A DNA stretch of 9,960 nucleotides, taken from assembly GCA_947623855.1 (NCBI GenBank), contig CANQHW010000037.1:1-9960 (forward strand), written 5' to 3'. The notes under the pieces were generated by a model, which ran no database searches, was not told the origin of the DNA, and was given only the letters and a program-made list of their open reading frames with translations. The number at the start of each line of letters is the position of its first letter. The first letter of the stretch is position 1. The position numbers and the translations under genes are program-made. Shown here in pieces: positions 1 through 7,261 of this stretch. This DNA comes from an uncultured Bacilli bacterium. Lineage in GTDB: Bacteria; Bacillota_I; Bacilli_A; RF39; UBA660.

Positions 1-25
1 AAAAATCAACCCGAACGGATTGATT
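1..25 (-). terminator. Rho-independent terminator of the tRNA-Gly transcript
   Basis: Read on the minus strand, a 9-bp stem (AATCAATCC with GGGTTGATT, one G-T pair) closes a 4-base GTTC loop and runs directly into a T stretch at the window edge. It lies about 45 bases beyond the 3' end of the minus-strand tRNA, so it most likely ends that transcript. The window edge cuts the view of the T stretch. Confidence 0.75.
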
Positions 26-35
26 ATATATTTAA

Positions 36-58
36 GTTCAAACTATAAAAGTTCGAAC
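36..58. repeat. Imperfect inverted repeat between tRNA and terminator
   Basis: GTTCAAAC (36-43) and GTTCGAAC (51-58) can pair with one mismatch across a 7-base loop, and they also form a near-direct repeat. The element lies in the 3' trailer of the tRNA transcript. It could be a processing or transcript-end hairpin, or chance in AT-rich DNA. No T tract follows it on the minus strand. Confidence 0.35.
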
Positions 59-69
59 AGAAACGTCAC

Positions 70-144
70 TGGAGCAACTGAGGAGGATCGAACTCCCATC
101 TCAACCTTGGCAAGGTCGCATACTAGCCATTGTACTACAGCTGC
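70..144 (-). tRNA. tRNA-Gly (anticodon GCC), CCA encoded
   Basis: The minus strand folds into a full cloverleaf. The 7-bp acceptor stem pairs GCAGCTG with CAGTTGC, with one G-T pair. The D arm reads GTAC...GTAT. The anticodon stem pairs CGACC with GGTTG around the loop TTGCCAA, placing anticodon GCC at 109-111 on the plus strand. A 4-base variable loop follows, then a T arm with the loop TTCGATC. The discriminator is T and the CCA tail is encoded in the DNA (70-72). It reads the glycine codons GGC and GGT. It stands alone here, with its own promoter just upstream and a terminator downstream. Confidence 0.96.
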
Positions 145-152
145 ATAGACTT

Positions 153-181
153 AATATAACAAATAATATCAATAATTTCAA
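153..181 (-). promoter_or_regulatory. Promoter of tRNA-Gly
   Basis: On the minus strand TTGAAA (181-176), a 17-base spacer and TATATT (158-153) form a sigma-A type promoter. Transcription would start around position 146, only a couple of bases before the mature tRNA 5' end at 144. The matching spacing and lack of leader make this convincing. Confidence 0.75.
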
Positions 182-188
182 GGAAAAA

Positions 189-217
189 TTGAAAATTTTT
201 ATTATTAAGTGTATAAT
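189..217 (+). promoter_or_regulatory. Promoter of the ltaS-like operon
   Basis: TTGAAA (189-194), exactly 17 bases, then a perfect TATAAT (212-217). The expected start near 224 gives a leader of about 17 bases before the ATG at 241. The -35 box lies back to back with that of the divergent tRNA promoter, leaving only 7 bases between them. Confidence 0.8.
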
Positions 218-240
218 TATTAAATGAAAGGTTGGCAAAG

Positions 241-2325
241 ATGAAAAAAATAGGAAAAATGTTTAAAAAATCTAAACGAAAGGTCATAAATTATATTTCT
301 ACTAACCGCTTATTTATAAGCTATGTTATTTTTTCTATCATAAGTACTCTTTTGATTAGACATTTTACAATTAAAAATACTTTAGATTTTGTCCCTCTAT
401 TAATTGATACAGGTGTTATTTTAGCTATCGGCGCTATCGGATACTTAATAAAACCTAAAAACCAATTTAAATACTATTTTACTTGGTTAATTATTTATAC
501 CATAATATGTATCGTCAATTCTATATACTATAATTTTTACCTTTCTTATGCCTCAATTAGCTTATTATCCACCGCTGGTCAGTTGGGGGATGTTTCGGAT
601 GCTTTAGTTGAACAATTAAGATTAATCGATTTTATTTATCTAATTTTTCCTATATTATTCTTTATAATTCATAAAATTCTTAAAAAGAATAACTATTATA
701 ACTATGTTACTAAAGTAGAAAAAAGTAAAAAAATGTGTGTTTCTACTATTCTAGCTGGCGTAATCGTTTCCGCATGCGGCTTAGTCACCGTCACCCGTAC
801 TGACTACGGCCGGTTAGCTAAACAATGGAATCCCGAATTAGTCGTGGAAAAGTTTGGTATCTTAGTATATCAAGGTAATGACTTATGTCAAAGTTTAACC
901 CCCAAAATTAATTCTTTATTTGGTTATGATGAAGCTGCTCGAAAATTCCGTGAATTTTATCAAAATGCTGATACCGAAACTCCTAAAAATAAATATACTA
1001 ATATCTTTAAAGGAAAAAATATCGTCTTTATTCATATGGAAAGTATACAAAGTATTTTATTAACCATGGAATTTAATGGTTCCAAAGTTTTACCTAACAT
1101 TACTAAATTAGCTGAAGAGGGAATGTATTTCTCTAACTTCTATCCACAAGTAAGTGTTGGAACCTCTAGTGATACGGAGTTTTCCCTTTCTTCTTCCTTA
1201 CTTCCCGCTCTTTCAGGTACCGTTGCTGTAAACTATTATGACCGAGATTATGTAACTATTCAAAAATTATTTAAAGAACTAGGTTATTATACCTTCAGTA
1301 TGCACGCTAATAAAGCGGCGATGTGGAATAGAGATGATTTTCATAAAAGTTTTGGTTATGAAAAATTCTATTCTATTACAGATTTTACTGATTATCCTTT
1401 ACCTAAAACTGATGAAGAAAAGAAACTCGATCCCGAATGGGTTGGTCTTGGATTAAGTGACCACGAATTCTTTAAACAATTAATCCCTAAACTAGAATTA
1501 ATTGAACAAGAAAATAAAAATTATTTAGGAACTCTTATTACTTTATCTAACCATACCCCTTTTGATGCTGTAGATAAATATGATGATTTTGATTTAAGTT
1601 ATACCGGTTATCGTCTTAACCCTGAAACAGGAATCCAAGAACTTATAACCGATCCTTATTTAAATGAAAAGAAACTAGGTAATTATATTAAAAGTGCACA
1701 TTATGCTGATCGATGTTTAGGAGAATTTATTGATTATATAAATAATAGTAAATACTTTAATGATACTATCTTTGTCTTCTATGGTGACCACGATGCTCGT
1801 TTAAATAGTAAAGAATTTAACTATTACTATAACTATGATTTAACTACTGGTACCTTAAAAGAAGAAGGTGATGAAGGTTATATTAACTTTGATACCTTTG
1901 CTCAAGAATTAAACCGTAAAACCCCTTTAATCATCTGGACTAAAAATAATTCTTTAAGAAAAAAGATTAATACCGAAATAACAAATGTTATGGGAATGGT
2001 TGATGTCTTACCAACTATTGGTAATATGTTTGGAGTTAAAAATCCATATGCTTTAGGACACGATATCTTTACTATCAAAGAAGACAATGTCGTCGTCTTC
2101 CCTAATGGTAACTTCTTAACTAATAAAGTTTATTATGATTACTCTACATCTAGTTACCAAACATTGTATCAAGGAGCTACTATAACCAATGAATATATAA
2201 ATTACTATTTAAATTATGCTGAAGAAAGATTAGAAATAAGTAATTCTATTATCGTTTATGATTTAATTAAAAAAGAAAAAGAGGAGAATAGAGGGTTAGT
2301 GGATGAAAACACCGTACAAAACTAG
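241..2325 (+). CDS. ltaS: Lipoteichoic acid synthase-type phosphoglycerol transferase (LtaS family)
   Basis: A 694-residue membrane enzyme of the LtaS/sulfatase-fold family. Known members move glycerol phosphate from phosphatidylglycerol onto a growing lipoteichoic acid chain outside the cell. About five hydrophobic segments lie in residues 22-182, followed by an extracellular catalytic domain from about 255. Residues matching the S. aureus LtaS site are visible: Glu267 in HMES, the nucleophile Thr308 in VGTSSDTE, His355, Trp362 and Arg364 in MWNRD, His438 in LSNHTPF, and Asp516-His517 in YGDHD. All are intact, so it should be active. The ATG at 241 is preferred over the in-frame TTG at 232, because AAAGG at 227-231 sits 9 bases before the ATG but touches the TTG. 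Its 3' end overlaps the next gene by 23 bases. Family assignment is firm. Whether it is the main LTA synthase, a primase or a membrane-glycan enzyme cannot be told. Confidence 0.93.
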   Translation: MKKIGKMFKKSKRKVINYISTNRLFISYVIFSIISTLLIRHFTIKNTLDFVPLLIDTGVILAIGAIGYLIKPKNQFKYYFTWLIIYTIICIVNSIYYNFYLSYASISLLSTAGQLGDVSDALVEQLRLIDFIYLIFPILFFIIHKILKKNNYYNYVTKVEKSKKMCVSTILAGVIVSACGLVTVTRTDYGRLAKQWNPELVVEKFGILVYQGNDLCQSLTPKINSLFGYDEAARKFREFYQNADTETPKNKYTNIFKGKNIVFIHMESIQSILLTMEFNGSKVLPNITKLAEEGMYFSNFYPQVSVGTSSDTEFSLSSSLLPALSGTVAVNYYDRDYVTIQKLFKELGYYTFSMHANKAAMWNRDDFHKSFGYEKFYSITDFTDYPLPKTDEEKKLDPEWVGLGLSDHEFFKQLIPKLELIEQENKNYLGTLITLSNHTPFDAVDKYDDFDLSYTGYRLNPETGIQELITDPYLNEKKLGNYIKSAHYADRCLGEFIDYINNSKYFNDTIFVFYGDHDARLNSKEFNYYYNYDLTTGTLKEEGDEGYINFDTFAQELNRKTPLIIWTKNNSLRKKINTEITNVMGMVDVLPTIGNMFGVKNPYALGHDIFTIKEDNVVVFPNGNFLTNKVYYDYSTSSYQTLYQGATITNEYINYYLNYAEERLEISNSIIVYDLIKKEKEENRGLVDENTVQN

Positions 2326-2926
2326 TTTAACAATTATTGCTTTAATAACCTTAGGATTCTTACTATGGTATATCTATGGTATGAATAAAGTTCCTAAAGT
2401 CGTTAATAAAAGTACTATAGAAAGTGAAATAAAAGACTTTGGTTATAAAATTAATGATAATGAAAGTAAATATTATAAAGATACTTTTAAACAATTAGAA
2501 CAACTATTAAACCAAAAAGATTATGATGATAATACCTATCGTGATTTAATTGCTAAATTATTTGTTATCGATTTATATTCTCTAGATACTAAAATAAATA
2601 AATATGAAGTAAGTAGTTCCCAATACTTTTATCCTAGTAAACAACAAATGCATCAAAATAAAGTAATTGATACTTTCTATAATATAATTGAAGATAACAG
2701 TTATGGTAAAAGAACTACCTCTCTTCCTTTAGTATCCCAAGTTACTATAACTAATACTGAAGAAACAACTTATAAAATAAATGATCTAGATTACTCTGGT
2801 TATCAAATAACTTTAGATATATCTTATGCTAAAGATTTAGGTTATGATACAAAAGGTAATATTACTTTAATTAAAGAAGATAATAAATGGTGGGTAGTAA
2901 GTTTTACTGGTCTTAAAGAAGTTTAA
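2303..2926 (+). CDS. Single-pass membrane protein of unknown function, coupled to the LtaS-like gene
   Basis: A 207-residue protein not recognised as a named family. Residues about 8-25 form one hydrophobic segment after a short basic start (MKTPYK), which suggests a membrane anchor with the rest outside. The body is charged and tyrosine/asparagine-rich. A helical stretch (about 50-95) comes first. An alternating beta-like half follows, ending in an edge-strand motif NKWWVVSF of the kind seen at the end of NTF2-like and similar extracellular domains; that resemblance is only suggestive. The start overlaps the upstream gene by 23 bases in another frame, with GAGGG seven bases before the ATG, so translational coupling is likely. 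The gene order suggests a partner or accessory of the teichoic-acid enzyme. The stop codon lies in the loop of the terminator hairpin. Confidence 0.85.
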   Translation: MKTPYKTSLTIIALITLGFLLWYIYGMNKVPKVVNKSTIESEIKDFGYKINDNESKYYKDTFKQLEQLLNQKDYDDNTYRDLIAKLFVIDLYSLDTKINKYEVSSSQYFYPSKQQMHQNKVIDTFYNIIEDNSYGKRTTSLPLVSQVTITNTEETTYKINDLDYSGYQITLDISYAKDLGYDTKGNITLIKEDNKWWVVSFTGLKEV

Positions 2927-2939
2927 ATACTTCTTTTTT
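2915..2939 (+). terminator. Terminator of the ltaS-like operon
   Basis: AAAGAAGT (2915-2922) pairs perfectly with ACTTCTTT (2929-2936) across a 6-base loop, and the T run continues to 2939. The left arm lies in the last codons of the upstream gene and the stop codon falls in the loop, so a terminating ribosome would occlude the hairpin. Confidence 0.7.
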
Positions 2940-2950
2940 CTTTGCATAGA

Positions 2951-2983
2951 ATGACAAAATATTTCTCATTATATACATATAAT
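2951..2983 (+). promoter_or_regulatory. Probable promoter region of the ClpC-like gene
   Basis: ATGACA (2951-2956) resembles a -35 box, and the downstream AT stretch holds overlapping -10 candidates: TATACA at 2972-2977 (15-base spacer) and TATAAT at 2978-2983 (21-base spacer). Neither spacing is ideal, so the exact pair is unresolved. A promoter is expected because a terminator closes the previous operon. No CIRCE element and no CtsR direct repeat, the usual controls of clpC, are visible. Confidence 0.4.
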
Positions 2984-3001
2984 TATAAAGGAGGAATCAA
3001 T

Positions 3002-4774
3002 ATGCAATATCAAGATAATATTAAAAAAATATTTATGGATGCCGAAGAAGAAATGTTAAATCTCCATCATCCCTATGTTGGTAGTGAACACCTAATGCTT
3101 GCTTTACTTAAAAGTGATTGGTCTTTATTACCTAATTTTAAAAAAATTGGTTTAACCTATGATAAATTTAAAAAAGAACTTATTAAAACCGTAGGAATGG
3201 CTCATAAAAAAAGTAGTGTTATTTTATATACTCCCTTACTTAAAAGAATCATCGAACTAGCTACCAATGATGCCATTGAAGAAAAAACTACTCTAAATGA
3301 AAGTCATTTATTTAAAGCTATTATTGAAGAAGGAGAAGGTATTGCTATAAGAGTAATCCTAGCTCTTGATGTCCCTTTAAATAAACTATACTCTTATGCT
3401 AATAATGAAACTCTAACTAACTTTAAAGAAGGGGTAATTTTAAATGATACCGTAAATAATGATATCTTAATTGGACGTGAAAGAGAAATCACCGAACTAG
3501 AAGAATCCTTACTCCGTAAAAATAAATGTAACCCTCTCTTAGTAGGTAAAGCCGGAGTAGGTAAAACCGCAATAGTAGAAGAGTTTGTAAGAAGAATCAA
3601 TAAAGGTAATGTCCCTAATAGATTAAAAAATCTTAAAGTCTTAAAAGTTGATATGGGTTCTTTAGTCGCTGGAACTAAATACCGTGGTGAGTTTGAAGAA
3701 AAAGTAACTAATCTTTTAAAAGACCTAGAAAACAATCAAGATACCATCTTATTTATCGATGAAATTCATACTTTAATTAATGCCGGTGGCGCTGAAGGCG
3801 CTATTAGTGCTTGTGATATCTTTAAACCCTTTCTAGCTCGTGGAGAAGTAAAAGTCATCGGTGCTACAACAGAAAAAGAATACCATAATACCATTATGAA
3901 AGATAAAGCCTTAAATAGAAGGTTTGAACTCATTGAAGTCCCCGAACCCTCTAATAGTGAAACCCTAAGTATTCTCCAAGGAATTAAACCTCTCTATGAA
4001 AAGTTTCATAATTGTTTAATAAGTAATGAGGTTATTAAAGAAATAGTTAATATTAGTAATGAATATATCTTTAATAAAAGTAATCCCGATAAAGCTATAG
4101 ATTTATTAGATAGTGTTTGTGTTTATGCAAGCTGTAAAAACCCTTCTTCCCCTAATCCTACTTATCTTAAAAATTTATCTCAAACTAAAAATACCTATCT
4201 TTTAAAAGGTGATTATTCTAAAGCTACTAAAATCTGTCGTGAAGAAAAGAAACTTCAAAACCCTAAAATCTCTATAACTAAAGAAGATATTCAAAACGTT
4301 ATCCAACGTAAATACCATATCCATACTCCTGAAGATATTCAAAATATTCTAAATAAATACGAAATAATTAATAAAGATCAAATACTTACTAGTATCCAAA
4401 ATAAAAAATTAGAATTACCCAACGAAGATCACGAACTTAAAAAAATGTGTGAAGAAATATATGGTAAACAATTTATTATTTTAGATGGTAAAGATTATAC
4501 TGATCCTAGTAGTATTTATAAATTAATTGGTATTCCTTCTATCTACCGTGAAGAACATGAAGATTATCTCCTAGAAAGATTTAAAAATAATCCCTTTGGT
4601 TGTCTATATATTAAAAATACCCAAGAAATATGTCCTAAAGTCCATAACTTATTAGATAAAATTCTCCAAGAACGTGAAATCTTAGATAAAGATAACGAAA
4701 TAATAAACTTTAAAAATGTATATATAATTTTAAATAATAATGTCAATAATAAGTCAATAGGGTTTACTATCTAA
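3002..4774 (+). CDS. ClpC-like AAA+ unfoldase with degenerate, truncated second ATPase domain
   Basis: A 590-residue Clp/HSP100 relative; full ClpC is about 810. Domains in order: a ClpN double repeat (about 1-140); a complete first AAA+ domain with Walker A GKAGVGKT (182-189), pore loop KYRG (227-229 region), Walker B FIDEIH (251-256), sensor GATT and arginines 306-307; a shortened middle domain with one UVR-like helix (about 399-420). Residues 423-590 still follow ClpC's second ATPase domain (LIGIP, a degraded Walker B region, NVYIILNNN where ClpC has a TSNVG strand). The Walker A segment is deleted, the acidic Walker B is replaced (LYIKNTQE), the GYVG pore loop is gone and the C-terminal lid is absent. 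It ends KSIGFTI, so a ClpP-docking-like IGF (586-588) is nearly terminal. AAAGGAGG (2987-2994) seven bases before the ATG fixes the start against an in-frame TTG at 2942. Known ClpC feeds proteins to ClpP; this one may be a one-ring unfoldase or regulator (inference). Confidence 0.9.
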   Translation: MQYQDNIKKIFMDAEEEMLNLHHPYVGSEHLMLALLKSDWSLLPNFKKIGLTYDKFKKELIKTVGMAHKKSSVILYTPLLKRIIELATNDAIEEKTTLNESHLFKAIIEEGEGIAIRVILALDVPLNKLYSYANNETLTNFKEGVILNDTVNNDILIGREREITELEESLLRKNKCNPLLVGKAGVGKTAIVEEFVRRINKGNVPNRLKNLKVLKVDMGSLVAGTKYRGEFEEKVTNLLKDLENNQDTILFIDEIHTLINAGGAEGAISACDIFKPFLARGEVKVIGATTEKEYHNTIMKDKALNRRFELIEVPEPSNSETLSILQGIKPLYEKFHNCLISNEVIKEIVNISNEYIFNKSNPDKAIDLLDSVCVYASCKNPSSPNPTYLKNLSQTKNTYLLKGDYSKATKICREEKKLQNPKISITKEDIQNVIQRKYHIHTPEDIQNILNKYEIINKDQILTSIQNKKLELPNEDHELKKMCEEIYGKQFIILDGKDYTDPSSIYKLIGIPSIYREEHEDYLLERFKNNPFGCLYIKNTQEICPKVHNLLDKILQEREILDKDNEIINFKNVYIILNNNVNNKSIGFTI

Positions 4775-4791
4775 TAAAAATAATTTATAAT
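4763..4791 (+). promoter_or_regulatory. Possible internal promoter for the WG-like gene pair
   Basis: TTTACT (4763-4768), 17 bases, then TATAAT (4786-4791). The -35 lies in the last codons of the ClpC-like gene. The predicted start near 4798 would fall at the ribosome binding site itself, giving a leader of only about 13 bases, so it may be weak or fortuitous. Confidence 0.4.
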
Positions 4792-4810
4792 TTTTATAGA
4801 GGGTAAGAGT

Positions 4811-5194
4811 ATGAGTAAAGAAGTAAAACACAAAAGAATCAATAATGATTATAACCTAGTAAGCAATTTTAAACATTTATCTAAAAGTGTTGTTTACTAC
4901 GTCCAAAATAATCAAAACGTATATTATAACATTGATGAAAATATCGTCTTTAACTCTTGCTTTAGCGAAATAGGTAAATTTAATGAATACGGTTATGCTT
5001 TAGGAAAAATAACTCTTCCCACTCCTACCAAAAAATATTATGTTTTTTGTTATGTTAATGAATTAGGAGAAGTAATATCTCCTCTAGTAAATACCTATGA
5101 TTATACTATGCTTAATACTGATTTAGATACTTATTTAGAAATTTTACAATCTAAATTAGCTATTCCCTATACTAAAAAATTAATTAAAGAATAA
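4811..5194 (+). CDS. Small WG-repeat-like protein
   Basis: A 127-residue, probably cytoplasmic, beta-rich protein with no signal peptide or membrane segment. Residues about 50-95 resemble a WG (KWG) repeat: an F-x-E-x-G-x-A-like segment (KFNEYGYALGKI), then a YVNELGEVISPL segment where the family has an aromatic, I/V-N/D, G and hydrophobic strand. A degenerate earlier copy (YYVQNNQNVYYNIDENIVF) precedes it. The function of WG-repeat proteins is poorly defined; several appear to mediate protein binding. The ATG has AGAGGG (4798-4803) seven bases upstream. It lies 36 bases after the ClpC-like gene and 45 before a similar protein, so the three may form a unit. WG assignment is by eye and tentative; that it is a real gene is clear. 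Confidence 0.8.
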   Translation: MSKEVKHKRINNDYNLVSNFKHLSKSVVYYVQNNQNVYYNIDENIVFNSCFSEIGKFNEYGYALGKITLPTPTKKYYVFCYVNELGEVISPLVNTYDYTMLNTDLDTYLEILQSKLAIPYTKKLIKE

Positions 5195-5195
5195 T

Positions 5196-5223
5196 AATAT
5201 CTACTTATAGGTAGATATTTTTT
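5196..5223 (+). terminator. Intercistronic terminator-like hairpin
   Basis: AATATCTAC (5196-5204) and GTAGATATT (5211-5219) make a perfect 9-bp stem with a 6-base loop, followed by an unbroken T run to 5223. Form and tail fit a rho-independent terminator. The ribosome binding site of the next gene begins at 5225, so that gene can only be expressed by read-through, which suggests partial termination or protection of an mRNA end. Confidence 0.75.
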
Positions 5224-5239
5224 AAAAGGAGGAAAAATT

Positions 5240-5755
5240 ATGCACTATACTCTACAAAAAGAAGTAACTGAACGAGGTTCTAGAACCAAATATTATTTAT
5301 ATGATAACGATAAATTAATCTTAAAATTAGATTTACCCTTTACTTTAAAATATATTGCTGATGATATCGTCTTATTTACTAAAGGCAGTTATAACGATGA
5401 TGACTCTATCAAAAAAGATGTTCTCTTTAATTTAAAACAAGGTAAAATAATTAATGAGCAATTTAATAAAATCTATCCCTTTGAAGATTATGCCGGTACA
5501 AAAAGAGCCCAAGCCGATATTTATCTTAAATATCATAAACGTCTTATCACTATTTCTTGTTTTATTGATATTTATGGTAATATTGTTTCTAAAATTATTG
5601 ATAACAAAGAATTTATTCCTTTTGAAGCTCATCTCCTTTCTAAACGTCTTACTTTCTTATATAAATGTTTAGAAGATGAAGAAAACCAATTTAATGGTCT
5701 TCTCCAAAATGAAAAAGAAAAAGTAACTAAACTTATCTTACAAAAAAATAGATAA
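5240..5755 (+). CDS. WG-repeat-like protein, probable paralogue of the preceding gene product
   Basis: A 171-residue soluble protein without signal or membrane segments. Three degenerate strand-turn-strand units can be seen: around YYLYDNDKLILKLDLPF, around DVLFNLKQGKIINEQF, and around CFIDIYGNIVSKIID. The last matches YVNELGEVISPLVN in the upstream protein in the order aromatic, V/I, N/D, G, hydrophobic pair, Ser, which suggests the two genes are diverged paralogues. The C-terminal 40 residues are charged and helical. An excellent AAAGGAGG (5225-5232) lies seven bases before the ATG, immediately after a terminator-like hairpin; no promoter fits between them. Function unknown; the setting next to a ClpC-like unfoldase allows a guess at adaptor or substrate roles, which is inference only. 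Confidence 0.8.
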   Translation: MHYTLQKEVTERGSRTKYYLYDNDKLILKLDLPFTLKYIADDIVLFTKGSYNDDDSIKKDVLFNLKQGKIINEQFNKIYPFEDYAGTKRAQADIYLKYHKRLITISCFIDIYGNIVSKIIDNKEFIPFEAHLLSKRLTFLYKCLEDEENQFNGLLQNEKEKVTKLILQKNR

Positions 5756-5785
5756 TTTTTTCTTCTTTTTCTTCTTTCTACTTTG

Positions 5786-5794
5786 TGTTATACT
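5786..5794 (+). promoter_or_regulatory. Extended -10 promoter of gltX-cysS-yugP
   Basis: TGTTATACT (5786-5794) is an extended -10 element (TG-n-TATACT). No recognisable -35 lies 17 bases upstream, only a T/C-rich tract (5756-5780), which fits an extended -10 promoter. The expected start near 5801 gives an 18-base leader. No T-box leader is present, unlike many tRNA synthetase operons of Bacilli. Confidence 0.6.
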
Positions 5795-5818
5795 AATGGG
5801 TAGAAATGAGGAATAATT

Positions 5819-7261
5819 ATGTTAGTAAGAACTAGATTCGCTCCCAGTCCTACCGGCTATATGCATATTGGAAATTTAAGAACTGCTATTTTTGAATATT
5901 TAATAGCTAAAAAAGATAATGGTAGCTTTATCTTAAGAATTGAAGATACTGATCAAGAAAGAAAAGTAGAAGGTGCCATAGATTTTATATATAAAACTTT
6001 AGAATTATGTAATTTTAAAATCGATGAAGGACCAAATAATCCTGGCGAGTATGGACCTTATATTCAAAGTGAAAGAAAAGAGTTATATAAAGAATATGCC
6101 ATGAAATTAGTAGAAAGTGGCCATGCTTATATGTGTTTCTGTACTGAAGAAGAACTAGAAAGACAAAGACACGCTGCCGAATTAAGAAGAGTTCCTTTTA
6201 TGTATAATGGTAAATGTAGTATCTTAACTAAAGAAGAAATTGAAGAAAATTTAGCTAAAGGACTTCCCTATGTTATTAGACAAAAAATGCCTAAAGAAGG
6301 TGTTACCGAAGTAAATGACTTAGTATATGGTAAAATTAAAATCGATAATAGTATTCTAGAAGATCAAATATTACTTAAAAGTGATGGGTTTCCTACCTAT
6401 AACTTTGCTAATGTCGTAGATGATCACTTAATGGGTATTACCCACGTTATAAGAGGACACGAATATTTAGATCAAACTGCAAAATATAATTTATTATATC
6501 AAGCTTTTGGTTGGGAACCCCCACAATATATTCACGTAGCAATGGTCCTAGGGAGTGATGGTAATAAATTAAGTAAAAGAAATGGGGACGCTTCTTTCAT
6601 GGATTTATATAATGAAGGTTATCTACCTGAAGCTATAGTAAATTACTTAGTCTTACTAGGATGGAGTCCTCCTACTAATCAAGAAATATTTAGCATGGAA
6701 GAATTAATTAATATTTTCGACCCTAAAAGAATAAGTAAAAGTAGTAGCCAATATGATGTTAAAAAACTTAATTGGGTAAATGCGCAATATATTAAGAAAT
6801 TAGATGATAAAGAATATATTGAGTTTGTAAAACCCCATTTAGAAAAAGCTTATGATTTATCCAATAAAAGTCCCGAGTGGATTAATAAATTATTAACTAC
6901 TTATAAAAATCATATTAGTTATGGTAAAGAAATCGCTACTGTTACCGCTCCATTCTTTACCAGTGTTAATAAGATTAATGCAGAATGTGAAGAATTCCTT
7001 CATAGTGATGAAAGTATCAAAAATACTTTAAAAGTATTTAAAGAAAAATTAGAAAAATTAAGTGATTTTACTAGTGAAAACTTAAATAATTTAATCAATG
7101 AAGTCAAAGAAGAAAGCGGTGCTAAAGGAAAACTTTTATATATGCCAATAAGAATCGCTGCTACCCACGAAATGCATGGACCCGAACTTGCTGACACCCT
7201 TTATTTAACTGGTAAAGACACTATAATAGAAAGAATAAGTGAAGTTTATGAAAATTTATAA
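5819..7261 (+). CDS. gltX: Glutamyl-tRNA synthetase
   Basis: A 480-residue class Ic aminoacyl-tRNA synthetase, full length for the bacterial family. It charges tRNA-Glu with glutamate; in most low-GC Gram-positives it also mischarges tRNA-Gln for later amidation by GatCAB, but which type this is cannot be read here. The HIGH signature is HIGN at residues 16-19 within FAPSPTGYMHIGN, and the KMSKS signature is KLSKR (250-254) within GSDGNKLSKRNGD. Cys106, Cys108, Tyr129 and Cys133 fit the zinc-binding insertion. IRGHEYLDQT (211-220) belongs to the catalytic core. The anticodon-binding helical domain fills the C-terminal third. GAGG (5808-5811) lies seven bases before the ATG. It overlaps cysS by 14 bases, and there is no cysE between them as in Bacillus subtilis. 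Confidence 0.97.
   Translation: MLVRTRFAPSPTGYMHIGNLRTAIFEYLIAKKDNGSFILRIEDTDQERKVEGAIDFIYKTLELCNFKIDEGPNNPGEYGPYIQSERKELYKEYAMKLVESGHAYMCFCTEEELERQRHAAELRRVPFMYNGKCSILTKEEIEENLAKGLPYVIRQKMPKEGVTEVNDLVYGKIKIDNSILEDQILLKSDGFPTYNFANVVDDHLMGITHVIRGHEYLDQTAKYNLLYQAFGWEPPQYIHVAMVLGSDGNKLSKRNGDASFMDLYNEGYLPEAIVNYLVLLGWSPPTNQEIFSMEELINIFDPKRISKSSSQYDVKKLNWVNAQYIKKLDDKEYIEFVKPHLEKAYDLSNKSPEWINKLLTTYKNHISYGKEIATVTAPFFTSVNKINAECEEFLHSDESIKNTLKVFKEKLEKLSDFTSENLNNLINEVKEESGAKGKLLYMPIRIAATHEMHGPELADTLYLTGKDTIIERISEVYENL

Noticed and set aside
232..240. TTG start extending the ltaS-like protein by three residues
   Set aside because: The binding site AAAGG would touch the TTG; spacing is right only for the ATG at 241.
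2942..3001. TTG start extending the ClpC-like protein by 20 residues
   Set aside because: The extension is unlike the ClpN start, while AAAGGAGG seven bases before the ATG at 3002 and the family N-terminus both favour the shorter form.
2940..3001. CtsR or CIRCE heat-shock operator before the ClpC-like gene
   Set aside because: Neither the GTCAAA-type direct repeat nor the TTAGCACTC inverted repeat is present; TGACAAA occurs once only.
3394..3735. Open frame on the minus strand inside the ClpC-like gene (also 1902-2087, 4564-4746, 5432-5632 and 7000-7197)
   Set aside because: They lie antisense to well-supported genes, show no family motifs and have low-complexity Leu/Ser/Phe-rich translations typical of the reverse of AT-rich coding DNA.
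5454..5672. Plus-strand frame overlapping the 171-residue WG-like gene
   Set aside because: Its hydrophobic translation is what an out-of-frame reading of AT-rich DNA gives; the overlapping frame has a strong binding site and family-like pattern.
5743..5761. Terminator after the 171-residue gene (A-rich arm, T-rich arm)
   Set aside because: The stem has A-T pairs only and is too weak to support as a terminator in such AT-rich DNA; the following T/C tract gives no better hairpin.
5756..5818. T-box leader before gltX
   Set aside because: Only about 60 bases lie between the genes and no T-box or specifier-stem features are visible.
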